Source: Cymbomonas tetramitiformis
Lineage: Eukaryota; Chlorophyta; Pyramimonadophyceae; Pyramimonadales; Pyramimonadaceae
Reading direction: 5' to 3'
DNA length: 64,000 nucleotides
Assembly: GCA_001247695.2 (NCBI GenBank)
Contig: LGRX02029187.1
Span: 16,193-80,192 of the forward strand
Positions 55,364 to 64,000 of the stretch are shown piece after piece. Both the position numbers and the translations under genes were made by a program. The notes beneath the pieces are model-generated. The model had not been told where the DNA came from. It worked only from the letters and a program-made list of their open reading frames with translations, and did no database searches. How positions within the stretch are numbered: the stretch's first letter is position 1; every line of letters begins with the position of its first letter.

Positions 55364-58300
55364 AAATAGATAAAGCTATAAGCGGTAGCATAATTATGAC
55401 ATATTACATAATGAGACACCTCTTGAGATGTGAGGAAAATATTATTAAAACACGAGCGGAAATGCAAACAACCACTTACGGGCCCACTATCATGCTTCTT
55501 CATATAATGGCGGAACTCAGCAGAATGAAGTTGAACCCTAAAAAATATTTCCCGGGACCCAGAGTCATAATACACCTAGCCCACAAGAGACCTAAGGCTT
55601 GCAAAGGGATAAGTAAGAGCGCCTTGAAATACATGATTCAAAACCCCAAAACGGCATGGCTTTGGGAGAGAACACGGACTCAAACTGCAAAGAAACCCAA
55701 AATGAATTTACCTTCAAGAATAATGAAATATAAAACTCACCACAAGAAGGATAACGATACTAAACAATATAATATTTCGGAACCCGAGCAGCTGTTAAGC
55801 GGTGGAGCAAGCACCGAAGATAACGCAGTAGTTGAAACCACAATGACCACGGAATCACTCCTTTCAGAAAAGGGGTGGTTAAATGCAACTCATGTTGGTG
55901 ATGCAATGAAAATACGGGACCCGAGTACCATAGCCCCTATGGACCTTACAGACATGATGCTCAAGATGACAGGGGAGGACCAAAAACTCACACAACTCAT
56001 TAATAGCAGACTCAAGAAATATGGCCACACACAAATAGGCGTGTGTGACAATATACATTGGCGTCTCATAATGATTCGCTCATCATCACCTGGGAAAATA
56101 GAAGCTTACATATATGATCCCTTTGGAGATAAAGCTGAAAGAGAAACCATTAATATGATTGAGGCAGCACTCAAAACCTGGTTTAAAAATTTCATAACCA
56201 TTACTGAATATAATGAATTCACAACTACCACTAGCAAGGAAACATTTCAAACAGATACATACAACTGTGGCACATGGGTAGCAAAAGCCGCCTTCAGATG
56301 GGCACAATGGAACAGAGGCTTGCACCAGACCTCATTTTTCGAGTACCTAAAATCTGATTTATATATTGGGGAGTATGGCAACAAAACGATGCAAAAGGAA
56401 ATACATAAATACCGATTAGAAATGAGGGAAGAAATAGGGCTGCAGGTAAAGAATACCTGTAACACACTGGAGCTCAAACACTTGGAGCACGCTGGAAATG
56501 ACGCCGCAATCAGCGGCCCTAATATGACCTTATCTCCCCACCACATCCTCACACGCAGAGGTGCCACAACCAAAAAGCAGATAGAAACTCTGGTAGAAAC
56601 TTTCAGACTGAAATGGAAGACACACACCACTAATGAAACAATAGTTTCAGAAGCCATCGAATCGCATAGGAAATATCATCACACCTCGAACACGGATAAC
56701 TCCAACATTCAAATTCATCTTCTTGTGGCTAAGGACATATGGTCAACTGCAGTCCACATCATTCCAGAAAGACAGATTATTCACTGTGAGTTTGATACCC
56801 CTAACAATAAACACCAGAAAGACATTTCCACACTTTTTCCTCAAGACCTGAGGGTGCACCGCATAACCCTGAAACTGGGAGTACACCCGAATAACATGGG
56901 GGTTTTCAATTTTACACTAGCCCACAAAGTCTATCACATCCTGCACAACACCAAATTCTTCTCAGCAGCACAATTGAACAGAGACCTACTATACGAACTT
57001 GAAAACCTAAACATTAGAATTCTACCACAAACGGGCAGAGAAGCCAGGATAATCAAACACGAAAATAACAAAGCCATTTCGACCATACGACAATCACTGA
57101 GAACCCACCTTCCGAAAATTGATGCACATCCAACAAAGCCAAATTCTGAGCACAAAGACTGTAAATCCATTCACACTGCTTATAATCACCTCATCTCAGG
57201 CAAAGGAGGGCCTTCCTGTGAACCCCACACATATGGATACCGCAGGAAACACTCTCATAAACAAAAGAGAATAATCCGTAAAACCAAATGCACAAACAAA
57301 ATCTTTGATATCGAGAACATTTATGACGCAGATGGCAGATGCATACTACAAAAAGCAAAACACAAAAACGCCATGAGACAGTCAGAAGAAATAGACCGAC
57401 TCACTAAACTACAACTAGCACAACACTCTAACAATTTGATTATAATGGGTATGAATATGAGAGGCCTCCGACACCACAAAGAAGATAAAGACAGTTTAAT
57501 CAAGCTAGAAACAATCTGCAATCTTTTAATCGACGGACGGGCTGATATAATATGTATATCAGAAACCAAGGTAAATACTGAAAACCTTGCATTAATCAAA
57601 ACCCTAATGACACAAAAAGGAATCCAATTTCGCACGTCTCATGTAAATGAGAGAGCTTCCATTGGCTCCATGATCCTATGGAATCCGAAGAGTTTGCCAC
57701 TATCCACCTCGGTCACCACAATCGATGGAGATGCAAAGAGAGCAGTAATGACCAAATTTTCAGGAAATAATGGTTTTGAGCTCTACATAGCCAGCGGTTA
57801 TATGAATGATGCTACATTAGTAGAGAAACAAGTGGAATTATATGACACACTTACTGACTGGGCAGGTAGGTCAGGAAATAATCCAAAAAAGGCCTACGTA
57901 GAGATAGGTGACAAAAACTGCACCATTACCCCAAATCAGCGGGTGTCAGGTGGAAATTACATGTCGTATCAAGAACATGTCGAAAAGAATAAGCATCTTT
58001 TAACCTATTTCAACAATGACAGATGCTCACTCAATGAACTGATAATGGACCGAAATCCAAACACGGAAATTTTCACACATGTCATATCCAAAAACTCAAA
58101 AGCAAAACTCACCCATATCATGGCCAACACAGCTATGGCAGAAATGACCGTTAAAGCAGGATGGACGGAGGAAAACCCTTATATCATCTCCGACCACGGG
58201 ATAGTATGGGCTGAATTTAAGCTCCCTAAAATCGACACCAAACCGCAGATTTCCACCGATACAACTTTGCCAACACCTAGATTTAATGGTGCCAAGGAAA

Positions 58301-61300
58301 CCACACATGATGAGTACCCAGGGTACCCAATTAGAATGACAAACAAAAATAAGGGTACAAAAAGGAAAATAAACAGGAAAGATATTGTAGGACTTCTCGA
58401 AGCAAACGGATACAGCACAAACGAACTTGTGCACGCGTGCATCAATAAAAACAAAGCTAGAACCGCTATCAGCACCATTAAGGGTGACATCACTGATCTT
58501 GATCTTAAACGGGATAATATCGACGGCAGCCCCATTACAGTGAGTAAGCTCATAGCTAAAAATAAAGAGGCAGACAATATAGAACAATGTCTAAAATGGC
58601 ACAACAAACCCAAGGAATGGTGGATTCACCTTAATAGCCCATGGCATGCAGCTCACTTACTCTCTAGAGGAAAGGGGATGCCGGAAGGTGGTCTCAACTT
58701 AGGCCATAACGACAAAGATAACATCTGGCATATAGGTTCGCCTCACCTTTTAAATAAGAAAGATGTTAATGCCTATCTCAAACGACATCTGTCATTCAGC
58801 TCACTGGAAGTTAAGAAAATCACGAAATCCAACACAGATGAGCACATGACCAGCTGGAATATTCTCCTACAACCCCATATGCCTGCTAAATTCTGGAACC
58901 TGTACGGATCTGAGATGCATTCGGAAAAAATAGATTGCACCGCCCATTTATTCCAATACGCTACAGGCTGGGTGTCTTACACTGAAAGACTACATAACAC
59001 ACTCGAAATGGAAAATGGATCGGAAGCAACTAGAAACGGCGGCACTGGCCTCAAGGAAATGCACCCTGACGCGACATGGGATACCCTGCACAAATTGGCA
59101 CATCAGGCGGCAAGTGACGCCTTTGGCACCAAGAATCTGAACATAGCTGGGAGGTCTGAAAAACCATCAGCATTATCTAACTATATATACAAATGGCTAA
59201 ACACAGTACGCCGCATCATCAAATATTTGGACACGAGAACTCATGCAAGCAACATTCCTAAGCAAGCCAAAAAGGCGGCCCGCACGCTACCTTTTGCCTC
59301 GCTCAAACCCAAACACAATGAAACGGCAGCCACATGGGGATCACGTCTGCATGAAAATTATGTAATAATCAGAAATGCTTTTCAGAAAAGCAGAGACACT
59401 GACATTGAACGACGCAATCTCCGAGAAAAGGAAGCCTTGCAGCATCTTTTCTCAACTAACCTTTCGAGGTTTCTAGACACAGTCATGGGAAAGATGAAAC
59501 CTACTGAAAAAGGTGCAGCCGCTACCCCAGGTAGTGATGGAAAGATACCTGAGACAAAGACGGAAAGACTAAACACAACACTAGATGAATACAAAAATAA
59601 AAAACTATTTTCTACTAACCCGAATGAGCCAGAAGAACTCCCACAGTGGCTCACTGACATTCTAAAGGACAGCCCCAAAATCCCCGATACGGCCGCTGCT
59701 AGACTACTGACAGAAATCACGCACAAAGAACTCCAACAAGCATACTCGGACTGTGGTATCTCCACAGCACCAGGACCCTCAGGAATGAGATACTCGCAGT
59801 GGATCAAGGGCCCAGAAAATTTTCAAGAGGTTACTGTCTCACTTTTTAACCACATTCTTATAACTGGGAAATTTCCAAAGAGTGCAAAATCTGGAGTCAT
59901 CCTTCCAATCCCTAAAAATCCCTCTGCACCATGTACAATAGATAATTCTAGACCCCTTACAATGTTGGAAACGGGTCTTAAACTATTTAACACAATAATT
60001 GCTAACCGTCTCAAAACAATACTTAACACTCACCCCATTCTCTTTCCCATTCAAGATGCGTTTCTTCCGAATAAAAACATAGATGACTCACTTCAAATTC
60101 TGAATGAAGTAATTTCGGATGCCAATAGATACGACAAAGACCTTCACGTAGTTTACCTGGACCTCAAACAAGCATTTGACAGAGCTGAATTCTGGATGAG
60201 CAATTTAGCGCTGAGAAAGCTGGGACTCCCATCACAAATAATCAACATCATCTCAGACATTACCAATGATGCTTCTAGAATGGTACTCACTGAAGAAGGC
60301 CTCACGGATGAATGGTCCCTAGAATGTGGAGTCCCTCAGGGAGAAGTTTTGAGCCCACTAAGGTTTGTAGCCATTATGGACATCCTTGCAATTTGGTTAG
60401 CAAAAAGAGCAAACGGTGTAAACCCGACAGGATCCACATATGGATATGAACTGAACTCGGAACGCCATAGACCAGACAAACCAGGAAATAATGTTATTCC
60501 TCCCTCCCAAAACCTATTAGAAAAGGACACCACTTTAAATATCTTTGCACGGTTCTTTTGTGATGACATCATTCTCGTGGGGAAAACTAAAGACGAAGTT
60601 CAAGACATGCTAGGTGTAGTTAATGAATTTATGAGCTTCATTGGTATTCCCATCAATGTTAAGAAATCCGAATACTCTTACAGAAAGCGTATTAAACCTC
60701 AGGGCAAAACAGTAACGCGATATGACCCGTCCGATGATTTACTCATCTCAGGGGGTCACCTGGAGCCCAATACAAATGACCCAAGTCCTTCCATTGATTC
60801 GAAATGGATACCCCCTGAGTCACCAGAATTCCTCGATTTCTCCAACAGCAAAGAGGTAAACAGATATCTCGGAGTATGGTTTGCACTAAATGGGGAATGG
60901 GACAAACAGGCGGAAATCCTTATCGACAGACTTAAATCTACTCTCACATCCATCCAGCTGCAACACATGACTCTACACCAGCTAAGATATGTTATAAATG
61001 CGGTTGTAGTTCCGAGGATGGCATACCCCCTTAAAGTTACCTCAGCAATTGCCAACTCCTCAAAAAATGTCGCAATTGAATTAGACAAAATGATAGCTTC
61101 GTTTATAATTAAATATTTGGGCTGCCCAGTTGACACCAATCACCAAATAATCTGGACAGCAGTCTGCCAAGGCGGGTACGGTATTGATAGTGTCTTTGAT
61201 GTTGTAACCGCGTCGTGTATCACCGAAACTATGAACACCATGTGTTCTGCGGATGAACACGAATATTGGCAACACAACCACACGGACCGTATCACTGATC

Positions 61301-62262
61301 CCCACCTCATCTCACTATACCGTAGAAATAGCAATCTATGGCTTAAAATAATAATTCAAAACATGAACAACGAAATGGGTAAAATTGTTATATCGGGTTT
61401 CCCCTTATCGCACTATGCAACCTACAGCCATACTAAAGACAAACGTTTTAACTGGTTTAGGCGTACAGGTCACATTATGGCAAAACTTGGATACGCTATT
61501 GACTCTAAAAATTACCCTGAAAATGAAGCGGGTGAAAATACATTAATCACCACCCTTCCCAGACAACTCTACATGTCGAGGAATGTTACCTCCGCAATAC
61601 AAAAATACAACCTCAAGCACACAGGTTCCTTTCTAACTCCTTGCGGTGGAATGTTAAAAAACTGGCAAGAAAGTAAATGTTTTTTCAGGCTGAATGGCAG
61701 TAGACCCCCTGGATGGCTAACCGAAATCGAAAAGAAAATGCTTCAAAACCCCGTAGATTTGGACCCACAGGCTAGATATGTCAAAAAACAATATAGAGAC
61801 AACATAGTACCCCCCGACACGGGTGAATTTCATTGGAAAGGGAATGGTGACCGAAATTCCATCTCTCTTATTCACATTACCAATATTGACTTAGAGGCTA
61901 TGTCAATACAATATACAGAATACAGTAACAATGCCATAAACCCTAATGTCTTTGTCAGAATCAAAGGTACCAACAGTCTTCAATACGACTTTGAATATAG
62001 CATCACCAATGACGGTTTCATCCTAATTCCAGCAGGTTCTATTTTTGAATATAATGACCATATGGACCCGCCCTCTTCTGTCCTTGCTACAGTTAGTGAT
62101 ATCAACTCACACTATGATTACATCTCAGACAGACAGTATGAAACCATTATTGCAAGAATGAAAAACAAAACTGCGGAGGAAGAAAGTGAATACAGCTGCC
62201 CCAGCGACTCGGAAGAAGAATCCACCTCCAACGCCGAAAAGAGCAAACAAATGGAAGACTAA
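55354..62262 (+). CDS. LINE ORF2: Ulp1-type protease, AP-like endonuclease and reverse transcriptase
   Basis: 2302 residues. A C48/Ulp1-like cysteine protease shows His235 (HWRLIMI), Asp255 (YIYDPFGD), Gln299 and Cys305 (QTDTYNCGTWV), with the canonical Gln-x5-Cys spacing. An APE-like endonuclease lies at about 695-955 (MGMNMRGL, CISETKV, the weak EIGDKN in place of GDxN, SDHGIVWAEF). A linker is followed by the reverse transcriptase at about 1460-1800 (STAPGPSGMRY, VILPIPKNP, YLDLKQAFDRAEFW, GVPQGEVLSPLRF, catalytic FFCDD at about 1736-1738, YLGVWFALNGEW) and the thumb/connection. It ends with an acidic tail and TAA. The protease may process the polyprotein or remove SUMO/ubiquitin-like tags (inference). 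Confidence 0.88.
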   Translation: MEIKIDKAISGSIIMTYYIMRHLLRCEENIIKTRAEMQTTTYGPTIMLLHIMAELSRMKLNPKKYFPGPRVIIHLAHKRPKACKGISKSALKYMIQNPKTAWLWERTRTQTAKKPKMNLPSRIMKYKTHHKKDNDTKQYNISEPEQLLSGGASTEDNAVVETTMTTESLLSEKGWLNATHVGDAMKIRDPSTIAPMDLTDMMLKMTGEDQKLTQLINSRLKKYGHTQIGVCDNIHWRLIMIRSSSPGKIEAYIYDPFGDKAERETINMIEAALKTWFKNFITITEYNEFTTTTSKETFQTDTYNCGTWVAKAAFRWAQWNRGLHQTSFFEYLKSDLYIGEYGNKTMQKEIHKYRLEMREEIGLQVKNTCNTLELKHLEHAGNDAAISGPNMTLSPHHILTRRGATTKKQIETLVETFRLKWKTHTTNETIVSEAIESHRKYHHTSNTDNSNIQIHLLVAKDIWSTAVHIIPERQIIHCEFDTPNNKHQKDISTLFPQDLRVHRITLKLGVHPNNMGVFNFTLAHKVYHILHNTKFFSAAQLNRDLLYELENLNIRILPQTGREARIIKHENNKAISTIRQSLRTHLPKIDAHPTKPNSEHKDCKSIHTAYNHLISGKGGPSCEPHTYGYRRKHSHKQKRIIRKTKCTNKIFDIENIYDADGRCILQKAKHKNAMRQSEEIDRLTKLQLAQHSNNLIIMGMNMRGLRHHKEDKDSLIKLETICNLLIDGRADIICISETKVNTENLALIKTLMTQKGIQFRTSHVNERASIGSMILWNPKSLPLSTSVTTIDGDAKRAVMTKFSGNNGFELYIASGYMNDATLVEKQVELYDTLTDWAGRSGNNPKKAYVEIGDKNCTITPNQRVSGGNYMSYQEHVEKNKHLLTYFNNDRCSLNELIMDRNPNTEIFTHVISKNSKAKLTHIMANTAMAEMTVKAGWTEENPYIISDHGIVWAEFKLPKIDTKPQISTDTTLPTPRFNGAKETTHDEYPGYPIRMTNKNKGTKRKINRKDIVGLLEANGYSTNELVHACINKNKARTAISTIKGDITDLDLKRDNIDGSPITVSKLIAKNKEADNIEQCLKWHNKPKEWWIHLNSPWHAAHLLSRGKGMPEGGLNLGHNDKDNIWHIGSPHLLNKKDVNAYLKRHLSFSSLEVKKITKSNTDEHMTSWNILLQPHMPAKFWNLYGSEMHSEKIDCTAHLFQYATGWVSYTERLHNTLEMENGSEATRNGGTGLKEMHPDATWDTLHKLAHQAASDAFGTKNLNIAGRSEKPSALSNYIYKWLNTVRRIIKYLDTRTHASNIPKQAKKAARTLPFASLKPKHNETAATWGSRLHENYVIIRNAFQKSRDTDIERRNLREKEALQHLFSTNLSRFLDTVMGKMKPTEKGAAATPGSDGKIPETKTERLNTTLDEYKNKKLFSTNPNEPEELPQWLTDILKDSPKIPDTAAARLLTEITHKELQQAYSDCGISTAPGPSGMRYSQWIKGPENFQEVTVSLFNHILITGKFPKSAKSGVILPIPKNPSAPCTIDNSRPLTMLETGLKLFNTIIANRLKTILNTHPILFPIQDAFLPNKNIDDSLQILNEVISDANRYDKDLHVVYLDLKQAFDRAEFWMSNLALRKLGLPSQIINIISDITNDASRMVLTEEGLTDEWSLECGVPQGEVLSPLRFVAIMDILAIWLAKRANGVNPTGSTYGYELNSERHRPDKPGNNVIPPSQNLLEKDTTLNIFARFFCDDIILVGKTKDEVQDMLGVVNEFMSFIGIPINVKKSEYSYRKRIKPQGKTVTRYDPSDDLLISGGHLEPNTNDPSPSIDSKWIPPESPEFLDFSNSKEVNRYLGVWFALNGEWDKQAEILIDRLKSTLTSIQLQHMTLHQLRYVINAVVVPRMAYPLKVTSAIANSSKNVAIELDKMIASFIIKYLGCPVDTNHQIIWTAVCQGGYGIDSVFDVVTASCITETMNTMCSADEHEYWQHNHTDRITDPHLISLYRRNSNLWLKIIIQNMNNEMGKIVISGFPLSHYATYSHTKDKRFNWFRRTGHIMAKLGYAIDSKNYPENEAGENTLITTLPRQLYMSRNVTSAIQKYNLKHTGSFLTPCGGMLKNWQESKCFFRLNGSRPPGWLTEIEKKMLQNPVDLDPQARYVKKQYRDNIVPPDTGEFHWKGNGDRNSISLIHITNIDLEAMSIQYTEYSNNAINPNVFVRIKGTNSLQYDFEYSITNDGFILIPAGSIFEYNDHMDPPSSVLATVSDINSHYDYISDRQYETIIARMKNKTAEEESEYSCPSDSEEESTSNAEKSKQMED

Positions 62263-62846
62263 GATATGGCAAGCGATGGTTCCCTTTTTGCTGGAAAGAA
62301 AACAGCATGCAGTGGGGCAGCATATGCTATAAAAAACTTTGACAACGGGATGCCACTTGTACGGAAGATGAATATCCCCCCTCAAGAACTTTCTCCGCAC
62401 AGGGGCTCCTTATCAAGGAGGATATCCAAAACCCGAGTAGCACATCTGCTGAAATTGCGGGACTGCGATTTCTACTCACAGAACAAAAAGAGAAACTCCT
62501 CAAATCTATTACTCCAATGGTACATGCCATTGACTCTATGGCAGCAATATCTGCGGTAGCAAAGGATGGCAGGTCCATGAGTGCTCGGGACAAACTACGT
62601 GAAGCTAATCGCAGAGATGTGCAGGCTGTTCGCCTACTGCTAGAAGAACTTGGCTTCTACAGTGAAGGAGACCACAGTAAAATCATCCTTAAATGGATCA
62701 GGGGTCACAATAATGACAAAGTCCATGACAGAGTGGACCGTACTGCTAAAAGAGCCTCATTCAGAGGGGCTGTTTTGACATTTCTCGCTACGACCCTGCC
62801 GAGGAACTACCCTTCTCATTATTCTTTTTTGAGGTCCCTATTTTAG
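62263..62846 (+). pseudogene. RNase H domain after the ORF2 stop, with frame changes
   Basis: Directly after the ORF2 stop, and in the same frame, comes ASDGSL (first catalytic Asp of RNase H). Between about 62380 and 62400 the reading moves to the -1 frame, which carries STSAEIAGLRFLL (catalytic Glu), AIDSMAAI (Asp) and KWIRGHNNDKVHDRVDRTAKRA (final His/Asp). Near 62765 it moves -1 again. All catalytic residues exist, spread over two frames. Either the 3' part of this copy is damaged, or ORF2 is extended by readthrough plus frameshifting, or there are sequence errors. Confidence 0.7.
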
Positions 62847-64000
62847 GCGATATACGTAGTCACATCAGAAGAATTCAACGACTCTCACACTATCATAATT
62901 GGAGAACCCTACAGTCCCAAGGGAAGCATCTGAGAATGCTCAACGAGAATAACACCCCCCCCACCAAAGATATTTCCAAAATGACACCTAAAGCTTTCAC
63001 CGCTTCTAGAAGTAGAGAACTCCTGGGTCTTCAAGCCTCTCCTGCACGCTTATTTAAACTGGGGAAAATCGGGTCCGAAAACTGCCCCTACTGCCAACAG
63101 AATACAAAATGCACCTTCGAACACATCCAACTTGAATGCCCAGGACATAATGATAGTTTATATAATCTTAGAACAACCCAAGATATCGAACTAAGGAAAA
63201 TCATCGCTGAAGAAATCTCAGAAAAACCTAAACTACTAAACCCTGGAAAGGGTACCACATACATCAGAACACAACCATCGAAACTTTTCCCACTTGCTGA
63301 CCTAAGACAGGAAATGAATGAGGAATTATACTTACACGCTCTCCCGGAAGCTAGCATGTACCGTCCATCAAGTTCAAAAAAGAATACCATTGCTGTGACC
63401 GCAAAGCCTGAAGTGGACCATGTTAAGGGAACAATTAAATATCCCGAACTTCAATATGTTCAAAAGAAAGAGTTTTGGAAACTTTTGGCTTGGCACCGCC
63501 TTTCCAACAAAGCAGTCCCATGCTCACTTGCGGAGTACTCGAATAGGGCACACGATATCCATGACGCCCTCAATGCATGTAAGTTTGAATCGGGAGACCC
63601 TAAAAACTGCTATGCAATAAGAAGAAGCCTCTTAGATATTTTGGTGGATGACAGAAACCTTGACAAAAACGGCTGTGAACTTTTCTCCAACCCACTAAAT
63701 GCCCACCCTAGAATTTACTCGAGAAGGTGCATACCCACCACTAGAATGAAAAAAGCCCTCAAGCCCTTCTGTTATCATGGGAAAATCGGTTTTGATGGCC
63801 TCGCTTGGGATGCCTACGTGGACCCGTTAACAAGCATTGGCAGAATAGTTTACGGAAATCCCCCCTTTGATGGAAAGGATAAGGGCAAATCTTCGGCGGT
63901 TATGACTACCTTGGAAATGGGACATAAAGCGGCCAACACCGTCCCTGGATTTTCAGGAACATGGATTCTTCCGTTGTCTCCCAAAAACCAAAAAAGATGG
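62768..64000 (+). CDS. C-terminal part of the LINE polyprotein: zinc motif and Dam-like methyltransferase, 3'-partial
   Basis: One frame is open from about 62768 to the window end. It begins FDISRYDPAEELPFSLFFEVP, then SRELLGLQASPARLF and a zinc-binding CPYC-x5-C-x4-H-x4-C, a usual companion of RNase H in LINEs. A long linker follows. From 63770 comes the Dam/DIRS-like N6-adenine methyltransferase domain (HGKIGFDGLAWDAY, YGNPPFDG, WILPLSPKNQK). The last part is over 90% identical by eye to 16769-16990 of the short LINE. Confidence 0.7.

Larger units (their letters stand above)
51470..64000 (+). mobile_element. Long multi-domain non-LTR retrotransposon, cut by the right window edge
   Basis: At least 12.5 kb: ORF1, a linking ORF, a Ulp1-protease/endonuclease/RT protein, RNase H, a zinc motif and a Dam-like methyltransferase domain. 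The successive frames shift by -1 (ORF1 frame 3, link frame 2, ORF2 frame 1; numbering by position). The 3' end is outside the window. The internally deleted relative at 14278-18126 suggests an (ATT)n tail. The start coordinate is approximate. Confidence 0.75.

Noticed and set aside
54487..55575. Minus-strand 362-codon gene in the LINE
   Set aside because: It lies opposite the linking ORF and the start of ORF2, with no motif and a Phe/Arg/Cys-heavy composition typical of an antisense frame.

Overview
The window reads as a piece of a eukaryotic nuclear genome, most likely an alga or related protist, packed with nested mobile elements. Support for this: GT-AG introns, plant/algal-type TTTAGGG telomeric motifs (12.3-12.6 kb), satellites, LTR and non-LTR retrotransposons, and hAT-like and piggyBac-like DNA transposons. 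The sequence does not let me name the species. Only one gene looks like ordinary host coding sequence: a SAM-dependent methyltransferase at 5.0-6.1 kb on the minus strand.

Layout. 1-3438: 3' part of a non-LTR retrotransposon (endonuclease plus reverse transcriptase), open at the left edge. 8312-12806: a hAT-like non-autonomous transposon (12-bp TIRs, perfect 8-bp target duplication) carrying a 172-bp satellite and telomere-like hairpins. Nested in it at 8527-11816 is a young gag-only LTR retrotransposon with 191-bp LTRs in which I see no difference, and a 5-bp duplication. 13.04-13.55: a 179-bp satellite. 13891-19973: a piggyBac transposase gene split in frame by a 3.85-kb non-autonomous LINE (14278-18126) ending in (ATT)6. 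22.2-25.6: a Ty3/gypsy gag-pol cut off inside the reverse transcriptase.

25577-50855: a 25.3-kb Polinton/Maverick or Polinton-like virus with 1.1-1.2-kb terminal inverted repeats. It encodes protein-primed DNA polymerase B, a DDE integrase (D-D-35-E), a packaging ATPase, penton-like and major capsid candidates, and three fibre-like proteins with a common N-terminus. It also carries a second replication system (primase-polymerase plus UL9/OBP-like helicase, now split by a frameshift), an N6-adenine and a C5-cytosine methyltransferase, a secreted C-type lectin and a frameshifted lipase. At least 22 copies of a 51-61-bp hairpin element, TGTCCCA...TGGGACA, sit at almost every boundary between its replication-side transcription units and five times in each TIR, but not between the capsid genes. 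This unexplained regulatory or processing system is the most interesting signal in the window.

51.5-64.0: a long non-LTR retrotransposon, cut by the right edge, with ORF1, a linking ORF, and a 2302-residue protein combining a Ulp1-type cysteine protease, an AP-like endonuclease and reverse transcriptase. RNase H, a zinc motif and a Dam-like methyltransferase domain follow. The LINE inside the piggyBac gene is an internally deleted relative, with ORF1 joined directly to the methyltransferase end. Both ORF1 copies contain stop-free GT-AG segments whose lengths are multiples of three.
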